A stretch of 64,000 bases of DNA, taken from assembly GCF_003585765.1 (NCBI RefSeq), contig NZ_CP021235.1, forward strand, positions 4,154,001 to 4,218,000, in the 5' to 3' direction. Below are positions 34,915 to 42,991 of the stretch, one piece after another. The notes under the pieces were generated by a model. That model was not told the origin of the DNA. It searched no databases and worked only from the letters and a program-made list of their open reading frames with translations. Position 1 is the stretch's first letter; the number at the start of each line of letters is the position of its first letter. Source of the DNA: Pontibacter actiniarum (GTDB taxonomy: Bacteria > Bacteroidota > Bacteroidia > Cytophagales > Hymenobacteraceae). A program made the position numbers and the translations under genes.

Positions 34915-36195
34915 ATGAACTACCAGAACACACTTGCCTTTGCGCAGGAGCAAGACAAACAAGACCCGCTACACCACTTCAAAAATCAGTTTTACTTCCC
35001 GCAGGTAAACGGCCAGGATGCCATTTATTTCTGTGGCAACTCGTTGGGCCTGCAGCCGAAGTCGGCGCAGCGGTTCATCGACCATGAGATGTATAAGTGG
35101 GCGAACCTTGCCGTGGAGGGCCATTTTAAAGGAGAGGAGCCGTGGTTTAACTACCATGAGCTATTGGCTGGCGGTGCCGCCCGTGTGGTAGGCGCCAAAG
35201 AGAGCGAGGTCGTGATTATGAACCAGCTGACGGTGAACCTGCACCTGATGCTGGTGTCGTTCTACAGGCCGGAAGGCAAACGGTTCAAGATCATCACCGA
35301 GGGCGGCGCTTTTCCATCCGACCAGTATGCGCTGGAGACGCAGGCGAAGTTCCACGGCTACAACCCGGATGAGGCCATTATCGAGCTGTTCCCTCGCGAG
35401 GGGGAGCGCACGCTGCGCATCGAAGACATCCTGCAAAGTATAAAAGAGCACGGCGAGGAGCTGTCCCTGATTATGATGGGCGGCATAAACTACTATACCG
35501 GGCAGGTGTTCGACATGGAAGCCATCACCAAGGCAGGGCACGAGGTGGGAGCTTTGGTCGGCTTTGACCTGGCGCACGCCGCAGGCAACATCCCGCTGCA
35601 GCTACACGCCTGGGACGTAGATTTCGCCGTGTGGTGCACGTACAAATACCTTAACTCCGGACCGGGAGGCACGTCGGGGGTATATGTGCATGAGCGTTTC
35701 GGAAACGACCCGGGCCTCCCGCGCTTTGCCGGCTGGTGGGGCCATGATGCCCAGGAGCGCTTTAAAATGCAGAAAGGCTTTAAGCCCATGGCAGGAGCGG
35801 CCGGGTGGCAGCTGAGTAACGGGCAAATCCTGACGATGTCGGTGCACCGTGCCGCCCTGGAGCTGGTAGAGGAAGCCGGTGGCATGGAAGCCCTGCGTGC
35901 CAAGAGCGAAAAGCTGACGGGTTACCTGGAGTACCTGATAAACGATGTGCATGTGGGCGAAGATGTGCTGGAGATGATCACGCCGCGCAACCCGCAGGCG
36001 CGTGGCTGTCAAATCTCGCTGCTCGTGAAGCAGAACTCGCGCGTGCTGTTTGATAAGCTGATGGAGGCAGGCATTATTGTGGATTACCGTGAGCCAAACG
36101 TGATCCGCGTGGCTCCTACGCCGCTCTACAACAGCTTTGAGGAAGTATACCGCTTCTCCGAAATCCTGCACGAGTGCCTGGAGGGCGTAAAGTAG
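34915..36195 (+). CDS. kynU: Kynureninase
   Basis: A 426-residue PLP enzyme cleaving 3-hydroxykynurenine (and kynurenine) to 3-hydroxyanthranilate (or anthranilate) plus alanine. The Schiff-base Lys244 lies in WCTYKYLNSGPGG, and FDLAHAAGN carries the Asp that contacts the pyridine nitrogen. The N-terminal FYFPQVNGQDAIYFCGNSLG is typical. The active-site region RFAGWWGHD is intact. The gene follows the REP-like array and ends at a terminator, so it is a single transcript. It works between KMO (40476) and 3-hydroxyanthranilate dioxygenase (32211). Confidence 0.96.
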   Translation: MNYQNTLAFAQEQDKQDPLHHFKNQFYFPQVNGQDAIYFCGNSLGLQPKSAQRFIDHEMYKWANLAVEGHFKGEEPWFNYHELLAGGAARVVGAKESEVVIMNQLTVNLHLMLVSFYRPEGKRFKIITEGGAFPSDQYALETQAKFHGYNPDEAIIELFPREGERTLRIEDILQSIKEHGEELSLIMMGGINYYTGQVFDMEAITKAGHEVGALVGFDLAHAAGNIPLQLHAWDVDFAVWCTYKYLNSGPGGTSGVYVHERFGNDPGLPRFAGWWGHDAQERFKMQKGFKPMAGAAGWQLSNGQILTMSVHRAALELVEEAGGMEALRAKSEKLTGYLEYLINDVHVGEDVLEMITPRNPQARGCQISLLVKQNSRVLFDKLMEAGIIVDYREPNVIRVAPTPLYNSFEEVYRFSEILHECLEGVK

Positions 36196-36240
36196 CATTG
36201 GCAAAAGAAAGAAAGCTTTCGCTTTCCGATGATACAGCAG

Positions 36241-36277
36241 CAGCGGCTGGCACCCTTTTAGTGCCAGCCGCTGTTTT
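36241..36277 (+). terminator. Terminator after kynU
   Basis: CAGCGGCTGGCAC (36241-36253) pairs perfectly with its complement at 36261-36273, followed by T4. Confidence 0.88.
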
Positions 36278-36350
36278 CGTTTGGGGGCAATGGTTTGTAG
36301 ATAGGGGCTGCCTTTTCTAGCCAATCAAATCGTCACAAGTATACTTCGTG

Positions 36351-36888
36351 CTACTCCTCTTTCAGGCATTGGGTAGGGCTTACGCTGGCCGCTTTTACGG
36401 CTTGCATGCCCACGGTGCCCCAGGCGATCACCAGTGCCAGGAGCCCGGCTCCGGGAAAGTACCACAGCTTCAGCTCAATCCTGTAGGCAAGGTTATCCAG
36501 CCAGTGCGTGATGACCAGGTAACTGACAGGCAGCGCGATCAGGATGACAACCACGACCAGCTTTGAAAAATCGGCCGACAGCAGGTATGCGATACTAAAT
36601 TCGCTGGCGCCCAGCATCTTCCGGATGCCGATCTCTTTCATCCTTCTTTCGGCGGTAAAGGTGGCAAGCCCGAGCAAGCCGAGGCAGGAGATCAGCATGG
36701 CTAACCCAGCGAAGTACTTAGACAGCACCGCCACACGCTGCTCGGCGGCATGCAGCTGCTCATAGTCTTCGTTTAGGAACCTGTTGTCGAGCACGAAGCC
36801 GGCGTTATAGCGCTGGCTAAGCTCCCGAAGCAGCGCGATCACCACAGTTTGCTTTCCGGCGCAGGCCGCAGCACAAGGCCTGTACAGC
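36351..36888 (-). pseudogene. C-terminal remnant of a MacB/FtsX-type ABC transporter permease
   Basis: About 165-180 residues matching only the end of Bacteroidota FtsX-like permeases, which are normally near 800 residues: FLNEDYEQLHAAEQRVAVLS, then RRMKEIGIRKMLGAS and a final pair of membrane segments ending SVSPTQCLKEE. The frame stays open upstream only to a stop at 36897-36899, next to the end of the AGCS gene, and carries no start that would make a normal protein. The N-terminal domain and most of the periplasmic domain are missing. It looks like a deletion remnant, perhaps made when the AGCS gene arrived. Confidence 0.75.
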
Positions 36889-38283
36889 CTATACGTTTAG
36901 CTCCTCCCGCTCTTCCCGGAACTCCCGCATCCGCTTAAAGTAGTCCCTGGCGGCACGCATGACCTTGGGCGAAAGTATAAGCGCCGACACCATGGTCGGG
37001 ATGGCCATCATGGCGTACATGCCATCAATAAGAGCAAGTACGGCTGTGATAGAGGCCACGGCGCCGAAGACGATGGTGAACACGTAGAAGTAGTTGTAGT
37101 AGTGCTTGTACCTGGCCCCAAACAGGAAGCCGAAGCACTTGGTACCGTAATAAGAATAGGAGAAGAGCGAGGTGAAAGCGAAGATCAGCACACAAAGCAC
37201 GAGTACATAGCTGCCAATGCCGCCCGGCAGGGCAGAGCCAAAGGCAGTGGCCGTCATGGTTACGCCATTGTCGTCGGAGGTGTGCCAGGTGCCGGTTACG
37301 ATAATCGCCAACCCGGTAAGTGTGCAGACCACGAGGGTATCAATAAAAGGGCCGAGCATGGCTACCAGTCCCTCCCGAATAGGCTCGTCGGTTTTGGCGG
37401 CACCGTGCATCATGGCGGCCGTGCCGATGCCCGCCTCGTTTGAGAACGCTGCCCTGCGCGCGCCGGCGATGATAATGGCCCCTACCGCGCCGCCTAGCAC
37501 GGCCCTTGCCGAGAAGGCATCCTCAAAGATCAGGGCAAAGGCGCCAGGTATGCTTTCGCGGTTGACAAACATGATGTAAAGCACGGCCACCATGTAGAGG
37601 AGCACCATGCTGGGCACCATTTTGCCTGCCACATGGCCAATGCGTTTAATGCCACCGAAAATTACCAGCGAGGTAATCGCGACGAGCGTCAGGCCGATGC
37701 CCAGGTTCCAGTAAAACGGGTTTTCGGTGGCAACGCCGTTGGGCACAAGCACCACCTCGCGCAGCACCTGCGTCAGCTGGTTGGCCTGGAAGATGGGCAG
37801 TGTCCCGAACAGGCCAGCCACGGCAAAGAACGCAGCCAGCGGTTTCCACTTACTGCCCAGGCCTTCGGTGATCACGTACATGGGGCCGCCTTCTACGTGC
37901 CCGTTGGTATCGCGGCCACGGTACATAATGGCCAGTGAGCAGGTAAAGAACTTCGTGGCCATCCCTACAAAGGCACTCACCCACATCCAGAACAGCACGC
38001 CGGGGCCCCCGGTGGCAATAGCCACAGCCACACCGCTAATGTTGCCCATGCCTACTGTTGCCGCCAGGGCACTGGAGAGCGCTTCGAAGTGGTTTATATC
38101 GCCCGGGTCGTCGGGGTCGTCGTACTTGCCGCGGAGCACGTTAATGGCGTGGCCCAGGTAGCGGAAGGGAAGGAAGCCGGAATAGACCATAAAAAAGAAG
38201 CCCCCACCCATGAGCAGGAGCAGCAGCGGCATGCCCCAGGCGGCGTTGCTGAAATCGACCAAGAAGCGTTCTAATTCTTTCAA
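36889..38283 (-). CDS. Alanine/glycine:cation symporter (AGCS family)
   Basis: A 464-residue inner-membrane sodium or proton symporter for small neutral amino acids. The family signature is visible near 85-110 (SALAATVGMGNISGVAVAIA) and EGGPMYVITEGLG follows. About ten to eleven hydrophobic segments span the protein. Kynureninase releases alanine, so an alanine transporter in this locus is suggestive, but the family occurs widely and the link is inference. Its stop codon directly abuts the ABC-permease remnant. The start ATG 38283 gives MKELERFLVDFSNAAWG. Confidence 0.92.
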   Translation of the reverse strand: MKELERFLVDFSNAAWGMPLLLLLMGGGFFFMVYSGFLPFRYLGHAINVLRGKYDDPDDPGDINHFEALSSALAATVGMGNISGVAVAIATGGPGVLFWMWVSAFVGMATKFFTCSLAIMYRGRDTNGHVEGGPMYVITEGLGSKWKPLAAFFAVAGLFGTLPIFQANQLTQVLREVVLVPNGVATENPFYWNLGIGLTLVAITSLVIFGGIKRIGHVAGKMVPSMVLLYMVAVLYIMFVNRESIPGAFALIFEDAFSARAVLGGAVGAIIIAGARRAAFSNEAGIGTAAMMHGAAKTDEPIREGLVAMLGPFIDTLVVCTLTGLAIIVTGTWHTSDDNGVTMTATAFGSALPGGIGSYVLVLCVLIFAFTSLFSYSYYGTKCFGFLFGARYKHYYNYFYVFTIVFGAVASITAVLALIDGMYAMMAIPTMVSALILSPKVMRAARDYFKRMREFREEREELNV

Positions 38284-38438
38284 AATCTATACGTTAATGT
38301 TTAGCAATGTATAAATATAGGCACAAAACCTGAAATATCGTATGTAACCACACGGTGTACGGATACAGTAAGTATAGCTTGTGTTCTGGCTGGTTTGCCG
38401 TAAAGCCAGTGGGGCCGTACCGGTGCTAAAAGAAGCCT

Positions 38439-39710
38439 ATGTCTACCTATATACTCGTGATAACGCTTGTGGGGCTGGCCGCCCTCTCCATGGCCTGGGT
38501 GCCCGCTCTGCTTAAGCGTACTTTTATTTCCTACCCGATCATATTTCTGCTGCTAGGCATCGGCATCTACATGCTGCCAGTAGAGTTGCCCATCCCGGAC
38601 CCCATCTGGCAGGAGAACTATGTGGTGCACATTACGGAGCTGAGCGTGATTATCTCGCTGATGGGCACCGGCCTGAAGATCAGGCGCAAGGTAAGCTGGC
38701 GCAGGTGGCGGGTGCCGCTTCGGCTGGTGAGCATTACCATGCTGCTGTGCATTGGGGGGCTGGCGCTACTGGGGTGGAGCGTGCTGGGCATGGCTGTTTC
38801 CGCGGCAATCTTACTGGGGGCCGTGCTAGCCCCCACAGACCCAGTGCTGGCGGAGCAGGTGCAGGTGGGGCCTCCCAACGAGAAGGAGGAGGACGAGGTG
38901 CGCTTCTCCCTGACTGCCGAGGCCGGGCTGAACGACGGAATGGCCTTCCCGTTTACCTGGCTGGCCGTAGTTATCGCCATTGCTGCTGAGGCCACCGACG
39001 GCGAGTGGCTGAGTGGCTGGCTGCTGCGCGACCTGCTCTACCGCATTGTATCAGGCGTGGTCATCGGGTTCCTGATCGGGCGCGGCCTGGCTTACCTGAT
39101 CTTCCAGCTCCCGCGCACCTCCGGCTTCCCGAAGGCGCAGGAGGGTTTTCTGGCGCTGTCGGCCACGCTGGTGGTGTACGGCGTGACGGAGATGGCGCAC
39201 GGCTATGGCTTTATTGCCGTGTTTGTGGCGGCTATTACCCTGAGCAGTTGTGAGCCCGAGCACGATTACCACACGGAAATGCACGACTTTGTGAACCAGA
39301 TAGAGCACATTCTGATGGTGGTGCTGCTGATGCTGTTCGGCGGTAGCCTGGTGTTTGGCCTGCTGGACTACCTGACCTGGCAGGGCATTGTGGTAGGCCT
39401 GGTGTTTCTGTTTGTGATCCGGCCGCTGGCGGGGCTGCTGGGGATGTGGGGGATAAAGATGCCGATGCGTGAGAAACTCGCCATCAGCTTCTTCGGCATC
39501 CGGGGCATCGGCTCTTTCTTCTACCTCTCTTTTGCGCTGGATAAAGTTACCTTTGTGGATGCAGACCAGCTGTGGGCGGTTGTAGGCTTTATCGTGCTGG
39601 TGTCTGTTGTGCTACACGGGGTAACAGCCACCAAATCCATGAGCTACCTGGACTATCGCCGGAGCCGTAGCGGCAAGGTGCGGGTGCCGGGGGTGGTGAA
39701 GAAGGAGTAA
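38439..39710 (+). CDS. Cation:proton antiporter, CPA1/NhaP type
   Basis: A 423-residue inner-membrane antiporter of about twelve helices. The ion-binding motif is visible as LGAVLAPTDPVLAEQVQVG and the second conserved region as TAEAGLNDGMAFPF, with adjacent Asn-Asp. GIRGIGSFFYLSFAL near the C-terminus is typical of the NhaP group. It probably exchanges Na+ or K+ for protons. There is no C-terminal TrkA domain. It is divergent from the AGCS gene and followed by alkB. No role in tryptophan breakdown is evident. Confidence 0.9.
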   Translation: MSTYILVITLVGLAALSMAWVPALLKRTFISYPIIFLLLGIGIYMLPVELPIPDPIWQENYVVHITELSVIISLMGTGLKIRRKVSWRRWRVPLRLVSITMLLCIGGLALLGWSVLGMAVSAAILLGAVLAPTDPVLAEQVQVGPPNEKEEDEVRFSLTAEAGLNDGMAFPFTWLAVVIAIAAEATDGEWLSGWLLRDLLYRIVSGVVIGFLIGRGLAYLIFQLPRTSGFPKAQEGFLALSATLVVYGVTEMAHGYGFIAVFVAAITLSSCEPEHDYHTEMHDFVNQIEHILMVVLLMLFGGSLVFGLLDYLTWQGIVVGLVFLFVIRPLAGLLGMWGIKMPMREKLAISFFGIRGIGSFFYLSFALDKVTFVDADQLWAVVGFIVLVSVVLHGVTATKSMSYLDYRRSRSGKVRVPGVVKKE

Positions 39711-39819
39711 CAGGTGCCGCCTCCCCCATAACCAAGCCGCCGCCTCCGGAGAAGCTGAAAGCAACCGGGCTCTGCGCGAGCCCGGGCAGAATTCAAAAAC
39801 CAACGCCTACCTTTGCCCT

Positions 39820-40410
39820 ATGCACCCACATTTACAGCCCCTCTCCCTGCCTGACGCCGAGGTGTACTTTGCCCCGGCGTTTGTGCCTGCGCCGCAGCGC
39901 GACGTGTACTTGGAGCGGCTGCTGCAGGAGGTAAACTGGCAGCAGGAAAGTATAAAGCTGTTCGGTAAACTACAGCCCATGCCGCGCCTCACAGCCTGGT
40001 ACGGTGACAAAGGCTATACTTACTCGGGGCTGGAAAACAAGCCGCAGCCGTGGCTCCCGCTGCTACAGGAGCTCCGGGAGCGCGTGCAGGAGGCCAGCGG
40101 GCGGGCGTACAACAGCGTTCTCCTGAACCTGTACCGGAGCGGGCAGGACAGCATGGGCTGGCATTCGGACAACGAGCCGGAGTTAGGGCAGGAGCCAAGT
40201 ATAGCCAGTCTGAGCCTGGGGGGCGAGCGCCGCTTCGCGCTCAAACACCGCAGCCGAAAAGACATCGCGCCTGTTCGCATCATCCTCAGCCACGGCAGTT
40301 TACTGCTAATGCAGGGGCCAACGCAGCACCACTGGCTGCACCACATCCCTAAAACAGCCAAAGCCGTACAACCACGCATCAACCTCACGTTCCGGTACGT
40401 GAAAGGCTGA
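39820..40410 (+). CDS. alkB: Alpha-ketoglutarate-dependent DNA repair dioxygenase AlkB
   Basis: A 196-residue oxidative demethylase repairing 1-methyladenine and 3-methylcytosine. Iron ligands are His115 and Asp117 (GWHSDNEPELG) and His174 (HHWLHHIP). Arg186, Asn188 and Arg192 lie in QPRINLTFR, the 2-oxoglutarate and substrate signature. The sequence is closer to the ALKBH2/3 class than to E. coli AlkB, as is common in Bacteroidota. The gene contains three AAGTATA heptamers in 260 bp (39949, 40016, 40199). It lies between the antiporter and KMO without an obvious shared promoter. Confidence 0.93.
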   Translation: MHPHLQPLSLPDAEVYFAPAFVPAPQRDVYLERLLQEVNWQQESIKLFGKLQPMPRLTAWYGDKGYTYSGLENKPQPWLPLLQELRERVQEASGRAYNSVLLNLYRSGQDSMGWHSDNEPELGQEPSIASLSLGGERRFALKHRSRKDIAPVRIILSHGSLLLMQGPTQHHWLHHIPKTAKAVQPRINLTFRYVKG

Positions 40411-40475
40411 CAGGTTTGCCAAAACGCTCCGGAAACCGTTACTTTACGCCAACAAGAGGCTCTGCCTGATAAACT

Positions 40476-41843
40476 ATGACCGAGAGAAAGAACATCGCCA
40501 TCATGGGAGCTGGTTTGGTTGGCTCGCTGCTGTCTTTGTACCTGGCCAAGCGCGGCCACAAGGTAGACCTGTACGAGCGGCGCCCCGACCTGCGTAAAAC
40601 GTCTGTGGATGGCGGCCGTTCGATAAACCTGGCCCTCAGCGACCGTGGCTGGCGCGCGCTCAAAGGCATCGGTATAGAAGAGGATGTGCGCAAGGTGGCA
40701 ATACCCATGTACGGCCGCATGATGCACGACGAGCAGGGCAACCTGACCTACCAGCCGTATGGCAAGGAGGGGCAGGCGATATACTCCGTATCCCGGGGAG
40801 GGCTGAACATGGCCCTGATGAACCTCTCGGAGCCAAACCCCGACATTACGTACCACTTCGGCCGGCAGGCCATGGACGTGAACCTGCACAGCAACGAGGT
40901 GCAGTTGCGCAACATAGAAACTGGCAGCGTGGAAACGGTGCAGCCCGACTTGCTTTTTGGGGCAGACGGGGCTTTCTCGGTCGTGCGCGGGGCGATGCAG
41001 AAAACGGAGCGGTACGACTACCAGCAGAGCTACCTGGAGTACGGCTACAAAGAACTGACCATACCTGCCACGGCCGACGGCGGTTGGGTGATCGAAAAGA
41101 ACGCGTTGCACATCTGGCCGCGCGGCAACTACATGATGATCGCCCTGCCGAACTTCGACGGGAGCTTTACCTGTACGTTGTTTTTTCCTTACGAAGGCGA
41201 GCGTTCATTTGCCTCCATCAAAAGTGAGGAAGATTTACTGGCCTTTTTCCGGGAGGTGTTCCCGGATGCGGTGCCGCTGATGCCGGATCTGGCCCAGGAG
41301 TACTTCTCACACCCTGTCGGCTCACTGGTGACGATTAAGTGCTTCCCATGGAGCCATAAGGGGAAATCTTTGCTGATTGGCGACGCCTGCCATGCCGTGG
41401 TGCCGTTTTATGGACAGGGCATGAACGCTGGTTTCGAAGATATAACCGTGCTGGACCAGATGCTGGACACATTTGACGGGGAGGACTGGGAGGAGCTGTT
41501 CCATCGCTTTGAGCGCACCCGCAAGCCCAACGCCGACGCCATTGCCGACCTGGCCGTGATGAACTTCATCGAGATGCGCGACAAAGTAGCCGACCCGCGC
41601 TTCCTGCTCCGCAAAAAGATCGAGGCCAGGATTTCAGAGCAGTACCCGGGCAAGTGGCTAACGCTTTATACCATGGTTACCTTCTCGGAGCTACCGTACT
41701 CCTACGCCCTGGAAACCGGCAAGGTGCAGGACAGGATCATGAAGCAGGTAATGAAGCACATCAAGAGCGTAGACGACTACAACAAACCGGAGGTACAGCA
41801 ACTGATAGAGCGGGAGCTGCTCAAGAAGGAAAAGCTGAGCTAG
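40476..41843 (+). CDS. kmo: Kynurenine 3-monooxygenase
   Basis: An FAD-dependent hydroxylase of 455 residues converting kynurenine to 3-hydroxykynurenine. The FAD motif GAGLVGSLLSLYLAKRG starts at residue 11 and ends in the acidic YERR. DGGRSINLALSDRGWRAL is the KMO-specific arginine region. The second FAD motif reads LIGDACHAVVPFYGQGMNAG. The C-terminus has hydrophobic character near SELPYSYAL, where KMOs associate with membranes. It catalyses the first hydroxylation of the locus but is separated from kynU by about 4.3 kb of other genes on both strands. Confidence 0.95.
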   Translation: MTERKNIAIMGAGLVGSLLSLYLAKRGHKVDLYERRPDLRKTSVDGGRSINLALSDRGWRALKGIGIEEDVRKVAIPMYGRMMHDEQGNLTYQPYGKEGQAIYSVSRGGLNMALMNLSEPNPDITYHFGRQAMDVNLHSNEVQLRNIETGSVETVQPDLLFGADGAFSVVRGAMQKTERYDYQQSYLEYGYKELTIPATADGGWVIEKNALHIWPRGNYMMIALPNFDGSFTCTLFFPYEGERSFASIKSEEDLLAFFREVFPDAVPLMPDLAQEYFSHPVGSLVTIKCFPWSHKGKSLLIGDACHAVVPFYGQGMNAGFEDITVLDQMLDTFDGEDWEELFHRFERTRKPNADAIADLAVMNFIEMRDKVADPRFLLRKKIEARISEQYPGKWLTLYTMVTFSELPYSYALETGKVQDRIMKQVMKHIKSVDDYNKPEVQQLIERELLKKEKLS

Positions 41844-42412
41844 TATCAGGCCTGGCCAGCAACCGAGCCAAGCGCTAAGTGCCAGCCCTTCTCTGTGGCT
41901 TACCACCACACCTTCCTTTGCCGCTTACCGTAGCTCCAGCTTTAGCCACTGTTCAACCAGGCGGTGTATTTGTTGCTTTCAGCCTATCGAGGTATCCCCG
42001 GCTCACGCGGAAGAATGGCAAGGCCTTTATCAGTGCTGCACTTAAGGAAAGCACCCTTTTCAAAGCTAAAGAGGAGCCTACGCCTTCGACTGGAGTCTCT
42101 TTATTCTTACCACAAAAAGGCTTCTGCAGCTTTTCCTCCCTTCAGTAGTGGCATGGCCCAAGGGCGGTATATGCCTGTGTACACCTGTGCCTCATAGGCT
42201 TCGCTTAAAGTTGCACAGCTTATTAAGCTTAAGAACCTGATGCATTCCAAAGCGGCATCTCCTGGCGAAGAGGATAGCTCCCCCACCTCGCCAGGAGATG
42301 CCGCTACACAACTATTTTAAACTAAATCTGGTATATCCAAGAGTGTAAGAGCGAGACAGAGAGCTTTTATAAGTCAGTTTATCCACCTCGTAATTTTTAA
42401 ATCCTGAACTTT
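41844..42412. other. 569-bp intergenic region with one long hairpin
   Basis: No reading frame here looks like a gene, and no RNA gene is recognised. The only clear structure is a perfect 18-bp inverted repeat, AGCGGCATCTCCTGGCGA at 42251-42268 with its complement at 42288-42305 and a 19-nt loop. It lacks a T-run and lies about 400 bp from the kmo stop. It may be a REP-like unit or an RNA stabiliser. Confidence 0.6.
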
Positions 42413-42916
42413 ATGAATCTTAAGAATAAATTGAAAGCTACTGCTGTAGCCGTACTACTACTGGGTACTTCTGCGTTTGGAGGCGCAGCAATGGCACAGC
42501 AAACCACTCCGCCCGCCCAGCAAGGGCAAACGCAGCAGAACTTCACAGATGCGGAGCTGCAGCAGTTTGCAGATGCCAGTGCACGCCTGATGGCTGTTCA
42601 GCAGGAGGGCGAAAAGAAGATGATGGGCATCCTGCAGGAAGAAAACCTGAGCATCGACAAGTTCAACGAAATGGCACAGGCACACCAGCAGCAGCAGCTG
42701 GACCAGGTAGAGGCCACCACCGAGGAAAAAGCGGCTTTTAACAAAGCGGCCCAGCGCATGATAGAAATGCAGCCGGAGATGCAGAAAAATGTGGAGGCGG
42801 CTATTCAGAAAGACGGCATGTCGCTCGATAAGTATGAGCAGATTATGATTGCTTACCGCCAGAACGAGGCGCTGCAACAACGGGTGAACGAGATGATGAT
42901 GCAGGACCAGAAATAG
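42413..42916 (+). CDS. DUF4168 secreted protein
   Basis: A 167-residue protein with a cleavable signal peptide (cleavage near AAMAQQ, about 28). The mature part is helical and Gln/Glu/Met-rich. It contains two copies of the DUF4168 pattern: LQQFADASARLMAVQQEGEK and, later, MIEMQPEMQKNVEAAIQKDG with LDKYEQIMIAY. Function is unknown. It is monocistronic, ends at a strong terminator, and faces a larger secreted protein on the other strand. No enzyme motif is visible. Confidence 0.87.
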   Translation: MNLKNKLKATAVAVLLLGTSAFGGAAMAQQTTPPAQQGQTQQNFTDAELQQFADASARLMAVQQEGEKKMMGILQEENLSIDKFNEMAQAHQQQQLDQVEATTEEKAAFNKAAQRMIEMQPEMQKNVEAAIQKDGMSLDKYEQIMIAYRQNEALQQRVNEMMMQDQK

Positions 42917-42936
42917 CACGGCCCTCTTGATAACAG

Positions 42937-42972
42937 AAAGCCCCGCCAAACATAGCTTTGGCGGGGCTTTTA
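42937..42972. terminator. Bidirectional terminator after the DUF4168 gene
   Basis: AAAGCCCCGCCAAA (42937-42950) pairs perfectly with its complement at 42957-42970. It serves the DUF4168 gene and the converging gene at 42992. TATACTT follows directly. Confidence 0.92.
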
Positions 42973-42991
42973 TACTTTGCAGGCGCGGTGT

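Noticed and set aside
41879..42148. Short frames of 77-89 codons after kmo
   Set aside because: No signal peptide, domain or promoter; composition is unlike neighbouring genes.
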